A DNA stretch of 64,000 nucleotides from Thiomicrorhabdus sp965602805 (GTDB lineage Bacteria > Pseudomonadota > Gammaproteobacteria > Thiomicrospirales > Thiomicrospiraceae), in NCBI GenBank assembly GCA_965602805.1, contig CBFCZK010000004.1:124001-188000 (forward strand), given 5' to 3'. Shown in pieces: positions 26,667 to 34,413 of this stretch. The notes beneath the pieces were generated by a model. That model saw only the letters and a program-made list of their open reading frames with translations, did no database searches and was not told the origin of the DNA. Each line of letters begins with the position of its first letter. The stretch's first letter is position 1. The position numbers and the translations under genes are program-made.

Positions 26667-27641
26667 TTATAAATATACGGTTTGAATAAAATTAAAGGTC
26701 CAGCCGACTAAGATAAAGGCGGTGGTTAAGACACCAACGAAAAGGGCTAAAGCTGGCCATTGAATGACTTTGCGTAAGATGAGTAGTTCGGGGAGCGATA
26801 GAGCGGCGATACTCATCATAAACGCCAAACTGGTTCCCAAGGGAACGCCTTTCCCAAGCATGGCTTCTAGAATTGGAATGACGCCGACAGTGTCTGAATA
26901 CAGTGGTACACCAATCAATACCGCTAATGGAACGGTCCACCAATTACCTACCGCCGCGAGGTGCTCGGTGACCCATTGTTCGGGAACATAACCATGAAAT
27001 GCGGCACCGATTGCGATACCGATAAAAATCCATTTCCAAATTCTTAAAACAATGGTTTTAACTTCATTGAGTGCATATTCATGGCGTTGAGTAAGTGTCT
27101 GTTTTTTGGGGGTGCTATCGACTTCACCCATTTGGATTTTCCAGACATAAGATTCAACCCAACGTTCGGTTTTGAAGCGTTCCATAATCATGCCGCCGAC
27201 ATAAGCCACCACCAGGCCTGCGCCGACATACATTAAGGCAATCTCCCAGCCTAATATGGATGCCAACATGACCACGGCAATTTCATTAATCATCGGGCTG
27301 GCAATCAGAAATGAGAAGGTCACGCCCATGGGAATACCGGCTTCAACAAAACCAATAAATAACGGCACAGATGAGCAAGAGCAAAAGGGGGTGACACTGC
27401 CTAATAAGATGGCCATGAGTCGAGCGAACCATTTCGGTTTACCTTGAATAACTTTACGAACCCGCTCTGGAGACATGTAAGCGCGTAACAAACCCATTAA
27501 ATAAATAATGATCACCAGTAAAGCCAATATTTTGACGACATCCATCACAAAGAATTGCACGGCCGCACCTAAAGAGGATTCAGGGTCTAAAGCGAGTAAA
27601 TTAAAAGCGATGTAATTGCCGAGTTGTTCAAACATAATCAT
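26667..27641 (-). CDS. COG0701 permease (YraQ/ArsP-like)
   Basis: About 324 residues, eight or more membrane segments in two halves joined by a charged loop (near residues 165-200). The family motif PFCSCSSVPLFIGF, followed by GVTFSFLIASPMINEIA, contains the thiol pair (CSC) thought to matter in ArsP-type organoarsenical and related efflux permeases. The frame opens further upstream, but MIMFEQLGNY (27641) is the likelier start. The stop is 22 bp before the Cys-rich thioredoxin-like gene, so the two form an operon. Which ion or metalloid is carried cannot be read from sequence. Confidence 0.8.
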   Translation of the reverse strand: MIMFEQLGNYIAFNLLALDPESSLGAAVQFFVMDVVKILALLVIIIYLMGLLRAYMSPERVRKVIQGKPKWFARLMAILLGSVTPFCSCSSVPLFIGFVEAGIPMGVTFSFLIASPMINEIAVVMLASILGWEIALMYVGAGLVVAYVGGMIMERFKTERWVESYVWKIQMGEVDSTPKKQTLTQRHEYALNEVKTIVLRIWKWIFIGIAIGAAFHGYVPEQWVTEHLAAVGNWWTVPLAVLIGVPLYSDTVGVIPILEAMLGKGVPLGTSLAFMMSIAALSLPELLILRKVIQWPALALFVGVLTTAFILVGWTFNFIQTVYL

Positions 27642-27763
27642 GTCTTGGTAAGTGGAGTGCTGCCTAGTATATTTGGATAGGCGCATATGGTAAAGTGCTA
27701 GTTTTACTTAATGTGTTGATGGTGTTATTTTTTAGATAAAGAGAGGGGGTGGCTGAAAGTGAA

Positions 27764-27967
27764 TTAGAGGTTGCGTCTTCTTTTGAAGTTTTGGCGTCTT
27801 AAGCGATGTGCGAGCTTGATGAGGTGGCATTGCAATTTCCAAAACAAGTAGGCAGGCATGAGGGTGTTTTTGTGTTCGCTAATCGCTTGCTGATTGCCGT
27901 TCTGACCTGGGTAAGCCTGGGGGTTGCGTTTTTCATAGACCTTGTCTTGAGGTTCCTGGTGCTGCAT
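27764..27967 (-). CDS. Possible small basic protein, unrecognised
   Basis: 67 codons, rich in Gln, Lys and Arg, ending RRQNFKRRRNL; no membrane segment or motif. Only a weak ribosome-binding site (GGGAGCC) lies upstream. It occupies most of the 320-bp gap between the permease and the transglycosylase. It may be chance; nothing else was seen in this gap. Confidence 0.25.
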   Translation of the reverse strand: MQHQEPQDKVYEKRNPQAYPGQNGNQQAISEHKNTLMPAYLFWKLQCHLIKLAHRLRRQNFKRRRNL

Positions 27968-28002
27968 ACAAGGCTCCCGTGCGGTTTTATGTGGCGTTGA
28001 GA

Positions 28003-29250
28003 TTATGATTGAGATGTAGTCGCTTTCTGCAATAACTTTAACATTCTAATCGACGGGTAACCATCTGCCGCCAGTTGGTTTTTGACTTGAAAATCACGCA
28101 ATGCATTCTTGGTCTTGCTGCCCGCGATGCCATCGGCTTTACCAATCTCATAACCCAAATCAATGAGTATGCTTTGGATCTGTTTCACTTCCGCAGTGCT
28201 TAAGCCTTTATCATCCTTGGGTTGGCTTTTGGTTAAAAGCGGTTTACCGACAATTCGATCTGCCAAGTGACCGACACCAATGGCGTACTTATCAGAGTTA
28301 TTCCAACGCTTAATGACTTTAAAGTTGTCATAAACTAAGAAAGCCGGCCCACGGAAATCACTGGCAAGTAATAGTTTAGCAGGCATTTCAATATGCGTAG
28401 GCAAACCCCTGTCATTGGCTTGTTTGATACCTAACGTTTGCCACTCTTGTAAGCTACGCACAGTTTTACCATCTGCTAAAGCATAGTCAAAGCCTTTAGG
28501 TAAATGCACTTCACGTCCCCAGCTTTGCTCTTTTTGCCAGCCGAGTTGTTCTAAGAAGTTACCGGCAGAATGCAAGGCATCAGGCAGGCTATCCCATAAA
28601 TTGATTTTGCCGTCACCGTCGCCATCCACCGCATATTGTAGATAGTTGGAGGGCATAAATTGACACTGTCCCATTGCGCCCGCCCAAGAACCTTTCATCT
28701 GTTTAGGGGATACATGGCCTAAATCGATAATCTGTAGCGCATTGATGAGCTGCTTGGTGAAAAAGCCACTACGACGCGGGTCATAAGAGAGCGTTGCCAG
28801 TGATTCAATAATGGGAATATTACCAGTATAGCCACCGTAGTTGGTTTCCATACCCCAGAAGGCGACTAAAATCCGTTCTGGAACACCATACTTTTTAGTG
28901 ACTTCACTTAACAGCTGACGATGTTTTTTGAGGTTTTTAATCCCGTATTTGATTCGTCTTTCGGAGACGGCACGATTAAAGTATTCAAAAAAAGTACTGG
29001 TGAACTCGGGTTGACGGCGATCAGATTCTAAAACTTTTTTATTTAAATGAACGCCTTTGAAAGCGGATTTTAAAGTTTGGCTAGAAATGCCCGATTGCAT
29101 CGCTTGTGTTTTGAATTCGGCTAGCCAAGTCTGAAAGCCGTCTTCTGTTTCAACTCGTTGAACTTGCTCTGTCGGTGGGTTCATCGCGTGGGCAGTCAGC
29201 GGTATAAAGGCTGAAAAACTGAGTAGGCATGTTGTTATGAATTTTTTCAT
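28003..29250 (-). CDS. mltB: MltB-family lytic murein transglycosylase
   Basis: Periplasmic enzyme that cleaves the MurNAc-GlcNAc bond of peptidoglycan. A signal peptide covers about residues 1-22 (AFIPLTAHA). The SLT_2 catalytic domain follows, with Glu in AFWGMETNYGG and the family segments GSWAGAMGQCQFMPSNYL and DGDGDGKINLWDS. A C-terminal peptidoglycan-binding domain (about 345-410) has IQSILIDLGYEIGKADGIAG. There is no lipobox, so unlike E. coli MltB it should be soluble. 415 residues. Confidence 0.92.
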   Translation of the reverse strand: MKKFITTCLLSFSAFIPLTAHAMNPPTEQVQRVETEDGFQTWLAEFKTQAMQSGISSQTLKSAFKGVHLNKKVLESDRRQPEFTSTFFEYFNRAVSERRIKYGIKNLKKHRQLLSEVTKKYGVPERILVAFWGMETNYGGYTGNIPIIESLATLSYDPRRSGFFTKQLINALQIIDLGHVSPKQMKGSWAGAMGQCQFMPSNYLQYAVDGDGDGKINLWDSLPDALHSAGNFLEQLGWQKEQSWGREVHLPKGFDYALADGKTVRSLQEWQTLGIKQANDRGLPTHIEMPAKLLLASDFRGPAFLVYDNFKVIKRWNNSDKYAIGVGHLADRIVGKPLLTKSQPKDDKGLSTAEVKQIQSILIDLGYEIGKADGIAGSKTKNALRDFQVKNQLAADGYPSIRMLKLLQKATTSQS

Positions 29251-29413
29251 TACGAGAGGTCTTTTTTAAGTTCAGGGCGAAAAAGGGCTGAAACGGCTTA
29301 TTAATCTTATTAGATTACTACATTCTACATAAACTAATGAAAAGAAAGGTATAAAACAGTTTAAAATTACGCCTATATTAAGAAATGCCGCACCGCTAAA
29401 AATTGGATGACCT

Positions 29414-31615
29414 ATGTTGAAATGTTTTGCCACCTCTGCAGGTGGATTAAGTGAATTGTTACGTGAAGAACTTATGTCTTTGGGTGCTGAAAATGTCAAG
29501 GCGCAGCCAAGAGGGGTTACGTTTGAAGCCGATTTAGAAACAACCTATCGAGCTTGTCTATGGTCTCGTCTGGCGAACCGTATCTTTTTGACTGTCTTAG
29601 AAGTCGAGCTAGAGAATCAAGAAGAGTTGACCACTGAAGTCGCTCGGATTGATTGGAGTCAACACATGGATTCCTATGGTACTTTTTCGGTCTCTTTTTC
29701 CGGAAAAGGCATGGGCATCGAACATACCAATTTTGGTGCGCTTAAAATCAAAGACGGCATTGTCGATCACTTTATGGACAAGAACGATGAACGTCCATCG
29801 GTCAATACTGACAACCCAAATCTTCGCGTTCACGGTCACTTAAACCGTAATCAACTGACTCTGAGTATAGATTTGATCGGTTACAGTTTACATCAACGTG
29901 GTTACCGTGAAGGGCAGCAAGTTAAAGCGCCTTTAAAAGAGAATGTCGCAGCCGCACTGTTAATGCGTGCGGGTTGGCCACAAATCGCTAAAGAAGGCGG
30001 TACGTTGTACGATCCTATGTGTGGGTCCGGTACCTTTTTAGTTGAAGCGGCTTTAATGGCCTCTGATGGTGCGCCAGGTCTGTATAAGCATGACCGTATG
30101 ATCGTCAATGCCTGGAAAGGTCACGATGCGAATCTATGGAAAGATTTGGTGACTGAAGCTAAAAATCGACAACTGCTTGGTTTAAATAATTTACCAACGA
30201 TTGTCGGTTCAGATGCTTCGCATCGCTCTTTAGACATTGCTGAAGAAGCTATTCTAAATGCCGGTTTTGCAGACTATATTGAAGTCAAACAGATGACCGC
30301 AGAACAAGGTCGTCGTTGGGGCGATTGGCAAACAGGCCTGGTCATTACCAACCCGCCTTACGGTGAGCGTTTAGGTGAAAAGGATGAGGTTAAAGTCCTC
30401 TATACGGCGTTAGGTCGTTACCTTAAAAATGAATTTGAAGGCTGGCAGGCGGCGGTCTTAACCTGCAACCCTGAATTAGGCATGTATTTAGGCCTTAAAG
30501 CCAAACGTAGTCATAACTTCTTTAACGGACCGATGGAGTGTAAGTTATTCCGTTTTGACGTGACGGAAGAGTTCCATCGTGAACCGGCCATTAAAGGCGG
30601 AGCGGATTTAGCGGAAGGTGTACAAACCGCTTATCCTGATTTAGCCGAATCGGAAGGCGCCATTATGTTTGCCAACCGTTTAAAGAAAAATTTAAAGCCT
30701 TTACGAAAATGGGCTAAAAAGCACGAAATTAATGCCTACCGTGTCTATGATGCCGACATGCCTGAATATTCATTAGCGATTGATTTTTATCACACCGAAG
30801 ATGGCGGTGACTGGTTGGTGGTCAATGAATATGCCGCCCCTAAAACAGTGGATAAATCTAAGGCTAAAAAACGCCTGTATGAGGCCTTGTCAGTTTTACC
30901 GGGTGTGTTTGATCTACCCGTGGATCGAATTAACTTTAAAATCCGTGAAAAACAGAGCGGCAGTGCTCAGTATGAAAAGCTAGAGGAACATAAAGCGTTC
31001 TATACGATTATTGAGAATGGCACCCAGTTACGCGTCAACTTCACCGATTATCTAGACACCGGTATTTTTCTAGATCACCGTGATGTGCGTGCGTTTGTGG
31101 CACAGAAAGCACAGCGTAAAAGTTTATTGAATCTGTTCTGTTATACCGCTACGGTGACCGCACAAGCGGCAAATCAAGGTGCTAAGAGCAGTTTAAGTTT
31201 GGATATGTCAAAAACCTATTTGGCTTGGGCAAGACAGAACTTAATCCTTAATGGTTGCGATGAGTCACAACACATTTTAAAGCAGGTCGATGTGATTGAT
31301 TGGTTGGATATGGAAAGCCAAGCGACCAGCCAAGGGTTTGATGTTATTTTCTTAGATCCACCATCTTTCTCAACCTCTAAACGCATGGACGGTACCTTGG
31401 ATATTCAACGTGATCACGTGGATTTGATTCAAAAAACCATGAAATTATTGAATCCAGGTGGCCAGTTAATTTTCTCAAATAACTTCCGTAAATTTAAGCT
31501 GGATGAAGCCAGTTTGGAAGGTGTTGCTATTGAAAACATCACCAAGCAAACCATGCCAAGGGATTTTGAACGTAATACCAAAATCCACCAGGCCTGGGTA
31601 TTAACGAAAGCTTAA
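29414..31615 (+). CDS. rlmL: Bifunctional 23S rRNA methyltransferase RlmKL
   Basis: Fused enzyme that makes m2G2445 (RlmL part) and m7G2069 (RlmK part) in 23S rRNA. A THUMP domain lies in the first 160 residues. The RlmL methyltransferase has DPMCGSGTFLVEAALMA and the catalytic TNPPYGERL. The C-terminal RlmK half has LNLFCYTATVTAQAANQGA and LDPPSFSTSKR. 733 residues, full length. Divergent from the transglycosylase gene. Confidence 0.95.
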   Translation: MLKCFATSAGGLSELLREELMSLGAENVKAQPRGVTFEADLETTYRACLWSRLANRIFLTVLEVELENQEELTTEVARIDWSQHMDSYGTFSVSFSGKGMGIEHTNFGALKIKDGIVDHFMDKNDERPSVNTDNPNLRVHGHLNRNQLTLSIDLIGYSLHQRGYREGQQVKAPLKENVAAALLMRAGWPQIAKEGGTLYDPMCGSGTFLVEAALMASDGAPGLYKHDRMIVNAWKGHDANLWKDLVTEAKNRQLLGLNNLPTIVGSDASHRSLDIAEEAILNAGFADYIEVKQMTAEQGRRWGDWQTGLVITNPPYGERLGEKDEVKVLYTALGRYLKNEFEGWQAAVLTCNPELGMYLGLKAKRSHNFFNGPMECKLFRFDVTEEFHREPAIKGGADLAEGVQTAYPDLAESEGAIMFANRLKKNLKPLRKWAKKHEINAYRVYDADMPEYSLAIDFYHTEDGGDWLVVNEYAAPKTVDKSKAKKRLYEALSVLPGVFDLPVDRINFKIREKQSGSAQYEKLEEHKAFYTIIENGTQLRVNFTDYLDTGIFLDHRDVRAFVAQKAQRKSLLNLFCYTATVTAQAANQGAKSSLSLDMSKTYLAWARQNLILNGCDESQHILKQVDVIDWLDMESQATSQGFDVIFLDPPSFSTSKRMDGTLDIQRDHVDLIQKTMKLLNPGGQLIFSNNFRKFKLDEASLEGVAIENITKQTMPRDFERNTKIHQAWVLTKA

Positions 31616-31643
31616 GTTGTCAGATCGCTTAAGCTAGATAAGA

Positions 31644-31690
31644 AGCCTTCTGTTTCGTCAATGATATTGGTCGAAATGGAAGGCTTTTTT
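31644..31690 (+). terminator. Terminator after rlmKL
   Basis: Arms AGCCTTCTGTTTCG and CGAAATGGAAGGCT (one mismatch region), then six T. Confidence 0.8.
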
Positions 31691-31699
31691 GTTTTAATC

Positions 31700-31713
31700 T
31701 TGTCATTTATCAA
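31700..31713. promoter_or_regulatory. Candidate FNR/Anr site upstream of hemN
   Basis: TTGTCATTTATCAA fits the TTGAT-N4-ATCAA consensus at 8 of 10 positions, with the right half exact. It lies about 130 bp before the hemN start. FNR/Anr control of hemN is known in other gammaproteobacteria. Confidence 0.4.
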
Positions 31714-31845
31714 ATCCAAAAGTCACAGCTAAACCTCTTGTCAGTATTAATTCACTAACTTCTGACTGAACTCTTGAGCCAAATTAACTCTTAACAATCA
31801 ATTTTGGTTTATTCTTACGCCTTAAAGAATATTGGAACTTTTAAG

Positions 31846-33228
31846 ATGGAACAGAAAATACAGTTTGATGAAGCGTTGATTAAACGCTATAACCAGTCAG
31901 GGCCTCGATACACGTCTTATCCAACAGCTGTACAGTTTGATGAAGCCTTTAGCTTAGAGGATTATAAAGCCGCCGCGCAACGCAGTAATGATTCTGGGCG
32001 TGGTTTGTCACTGTATTTTCACATCCCTTTTTGCGATACCGTCTGCTTCTTTTGTGCCTGTAATAAGGTTTGGACGCGCGACCGTTCTAAAGCAGCGCCT
32101 TATTTAGAACGCTTGTTTAAAGAGATAGAGATGCAGTCCAAGTTGTTTGATCCACAGCGTAAGGTGGAGCAACTGCATTGGGGCGGTGGGACTCCGACCT
32201 TTATCAATAATGATGAGATGAAGCAGTTGATGGATAAAACCCGTCAACACTTCAATTTATACGATGATGATTCGGGCGAATATTCGATTGAGATTGATCC
32301 CCGTGAAGCCAATCGCGAGTCGGTTAAATTATTGCGTCAACTTGGATTTAATCGCATGAGTTTGGGGGTGCAAGATTTTGACCCTAAAGTACAGAAAGCG
32401 GTCAATCGTATTCAAACCCAAGCAGAAACGTTTGAAGTCTTAGAAGGCGCTCGTGAAGCCGGTTTTATGTCCGTTAATATCGATTTGATCTATGGCCTGC
32501 CGTTACAGACTGAGAAAGGTTTTATCAATACTCTAGATAGAGTCTTAGAGGCGGAGCCGGATCGTTTCTCAATCTTCAACTATGCGCACATGCCAAGCAT
32601 GTTTCCGACGCAGAAGAAGATGAATGAAGCTGATATGCCTTCATCGGATGAGAAGTTGGCCATTTTACATGCCACTACTGAGCGTCTTTTAGAAGCGGGT
32701 TATGTCTATATCGGCATGGATCATTTTGCGAAACCCGATGATGAACTGGCGGTTGCGCAACGCAATGAAACGCTGTATCGCAATTTCCAAGGCTATTCAA
32801 CGCATGCTGAGTGTGATTTAGTGGGTATGGGGGCGACCTCAATCTCATTAATCAACAATACCTATGCGCAAAACCGCAAGGGCTTAGAGGAATATTACCA
32901 GGCAATTGATGCTGGAGAGTTTGCGGTCTTTAGAGGCGTTGAGTTGAGTGAAGATGATGAGTTACGCCGTGATGTCATTACCCGTTTAATCAGCCATTTT
33001 CACTTGAACTTTTTAAAGATTGAAACTCAGTGGAAAATTAAATTCACAGAGTATTTCGCTAAAGAGTTGGTTAATTTACAACCCATGATTGAAGATGGTT
33101 TGATTTCAATGTCGGAGGATGATATTTATGTCTCTGCCAAAGGTCGATTACTGATTCGTAATATCTGCATGGTATTTGATGCTTATTTAAAACGAGGTGC
33201 ACAGAATCGTTTTTCAAAGTTGATTTAA
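31846..33228 (+). CDS. hemN: Oxygen-independent coproporphyrinogen III oxidase
   Basis: Radical-SAM enzyme of haem synthesis that works without oxygen. The N-terminal part has NQSGPRYTSYPTAVQF; the cluster motif is FHIPFCDTVCFFCAC (CxxxCxC plus an extra Cys, the true HemN pattern). LHWGGGTPTF and the FSIFNYAHMP region follow. It is a genuine HemN and not the HemW chaperone, judging by the N-terminus and the ~460 residues. The frame extends 14 codons upstream of the chosen ATG, which has GGAAC nearby. Supplies haem for cytochromes such as fccA. Confidence 0.94.
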   Translation: MEQKIQFDEALIKRYNQSGPRYTSYPTAVQFDEAFSLEDYKAAAQRSNDSGRGLSLYFHIPFCDTVCFFCACNKVWTRDRSKAAPYLERLFKEIEMQSKLFDPQRKVEQLHWGGGTPTFINNDEMKQLMDKTRQHFNLYDDDSGEYSIEIDPREANRESVKLLRQLGFNRMSLGVQDFDPKVQKAVNRIQTQAETFEVLEGAREAGFMSVNIDLIYGLPLQTEKGFINTLDRVLEAEPDRFSIFNYAHMPSMFPTQKKMNEADMPSSDEKLAILHATTERLLEAGYVYIGMDHFAKPDDELAVAQRNETLYRNFQGYSTHAECDLVGMGATSISLINNTYAQNRKGLEEYYQAIDAGEFAVFRGVELSEDDELRRDVITRLISHFHLNFLKIETQWKIKFTEYFAKELVNLQPMIEDGLISMSEDDIYVSAKGRLLIRNICMVFDAYLKRGAQNRFSKLI

Positions 33229-33277
33229 CGGTACTTCTAATTTAAGAGGGTCTCTATTAAATAGACGATAAGAGCAC

Positions 33278-33307
33278 AAAAAAACCGGGTCAGAACTCGG
33301 TTTTTTT
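33278..33307 (+). terminator. Terminator of hemN
   Basis: AAAAAAACCGGGT, CAGA loop, ACTCGGTTTTTTT; one G-T type wobble in the stem. Confidence 0.85.
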
Positions 33308-33335
33308 ATGTCTAAAATTCAATAATGAAGGTTTG

Positions 33336-33347
33336 ACCAGGCCTGGT
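33336..33347. repeat. ACCAGGCCTGGT palindrome
   Basis: Exact copy (as TTTGACCAGGCCTGGTTGA) just past the hemN terminator and next to the stop of the convergent YdcF-like gene. Confidence 0.9.
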
Positions 33348-33358
33348 TGAATGGTTTT

Positions 33359-34198
33359 TTATTCCGAAGTATCAGTCGGTTTTGGAAACCAAACATCAGT
33401 CTTGCCAGTGTAATAATAGACGGTTAAGCCAATCCATTCCCGCCAGGCAGGTTCAAGTGATTTGAGATGGTCGTATAAATCAAAATCCCACTCTCTTAAA
33501 TCATCATGATTTGAGTGAAAGTCGACAGGGTAAGGAATCACATTAACACCTTGTTGTCTGGCAATTCCCACTGCACGTGGCATGTGATAAGCCGAAGTAA
33601 CTAGAAAATAGGTGCCACGTGCTTGGCCTTTCGAGTATTTAGGGAGTAAGGGCTTGGTATTTTTAAAGTTCTCGTAGGTGTTACGGGATTTACTCTCAAT
33701 AATCAGACGTTCGGCATCAATACCGACAGAAGTAAGTAGCTTTCGCGCTAACGCACCTTCACTGCCGATACCTTGTAGGCTTAATGAACTGCTACCACCT
33801 GTAAATATGACAGGTGCATTCGGGTAAAAGTTCGCCAAATCTGCGGCACCAATATAACGATCACCACTAATCCCTAATTCAGCTACTTGCCAGCTGAGTG
33901 AGCGTTTGAGGTCTTCGCCACCGCCGAGAATGATAATGCCATCAATTTCCGCGGGCATATTGGACGGAACTGTAAAGCGTTTTTCTAAAGGCTGCATTAA
34001 ATAATCGCTAACTGGGTAGGCCATAATGATAAAACTGACCAGGGCAGTGGGTATGAGAATCCTTTTTACAGCGGTATATCGATGAAATAGCAAAAGCCAT
34101 GCACTTAAGACCATAAAAAAAATGATTAAATTTCCTGGGCTTAACAATACCCACCCCACTTTGGAGAGTACAAAAAATAATTTGTCTAAATCGACCAT
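33359..34198 (-). CDS. YdcF/ElyC-like DUF218 membrane protein
   Basis: 279 residues. Two N-terminal membrane helices (about 10-33 and 45-62) precede a DUF218 domain with the motifs GIIILGGGEDLKR, VIFTGGSS, ESKSRNTYENFKNT and LVTSAYHMPRAV. This layout is that of ElyC (YcbC), involved in envelope and peptidoglycan precursor metabolism in E. coli. The chemical activity of the family is not established. Divergent from clpB. Confidence 0.85.
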   Translation of the reverse strand: MVDLDKLFFVLSKVGWVLLSPGNLIIFFMVLSAWLLLFHRYTAVKRILIPTALVSFIIMAYPVSDYLMQPLEKRFTVPSNMPAEIDGIIILGGGEDLKRSLSWQVAELGISGDRYIGAADLANFYPNAPVIFTGGSSSLSLQGIGSEGALARKLLTSVGIDAERLIIESKSRNTYENFKNTKPLLPKYSKGQARGTYFLVTSAYHMPRAVGIARQQGVNVIPYPVDFHSNHDDLREWDFDLYDHLKSLEPAWREWIGLTVYYYTGKTDVWFPKPTDTSE

Positions 34199-34330
34199 CG
34201 GTGTTCCTGGATTGCATTGTGGATTAAGTTACTAATTACGTTGTTAATTGCTGTGTTGATTACGTTATTTGATTTGAAGTAAGTTTAGCTGTTTTTCATG
34301 TGAGAGATTGAATGAAAATACGTTGTACTC

Positions 34331-34358
34331 CTTGAAACAAGATATATTGTCCTTATAT
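34331..34358 (+). promoter_or_regulatory. Sigma-32 heat-shock promoter of clpB
   Basis: CTTGAAA at 34331-34337, a 13-bp spacer and CCTTATAT at 34351-34358, against the consensus CTTGAAA-N(13-15)-CCCCATnT. The -35 matches fully and the -10 at C, C, A, T and T. Confidence 0.7.
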
Positions 34359-34365
34359 TTTATCT

Positions 34366-34400
34366 AGTTAAGAAGAATTAGTTAAGAAGAATTAGTTAAG
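34366..34400 (+). repeat. 14-bp tandem repeat in the clpB leader
   Basis: AGTTAAGAAGAATT twice (34366-34379, 34380-34393), then AGTTAAG leading into the ribosome-binding site AAGGAG at 34398. It would make up nearly all of the 5' untranslated leader. Confidence 0.85.
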
Positions 34401-34413
34401 GAGTTTGCCAGTA

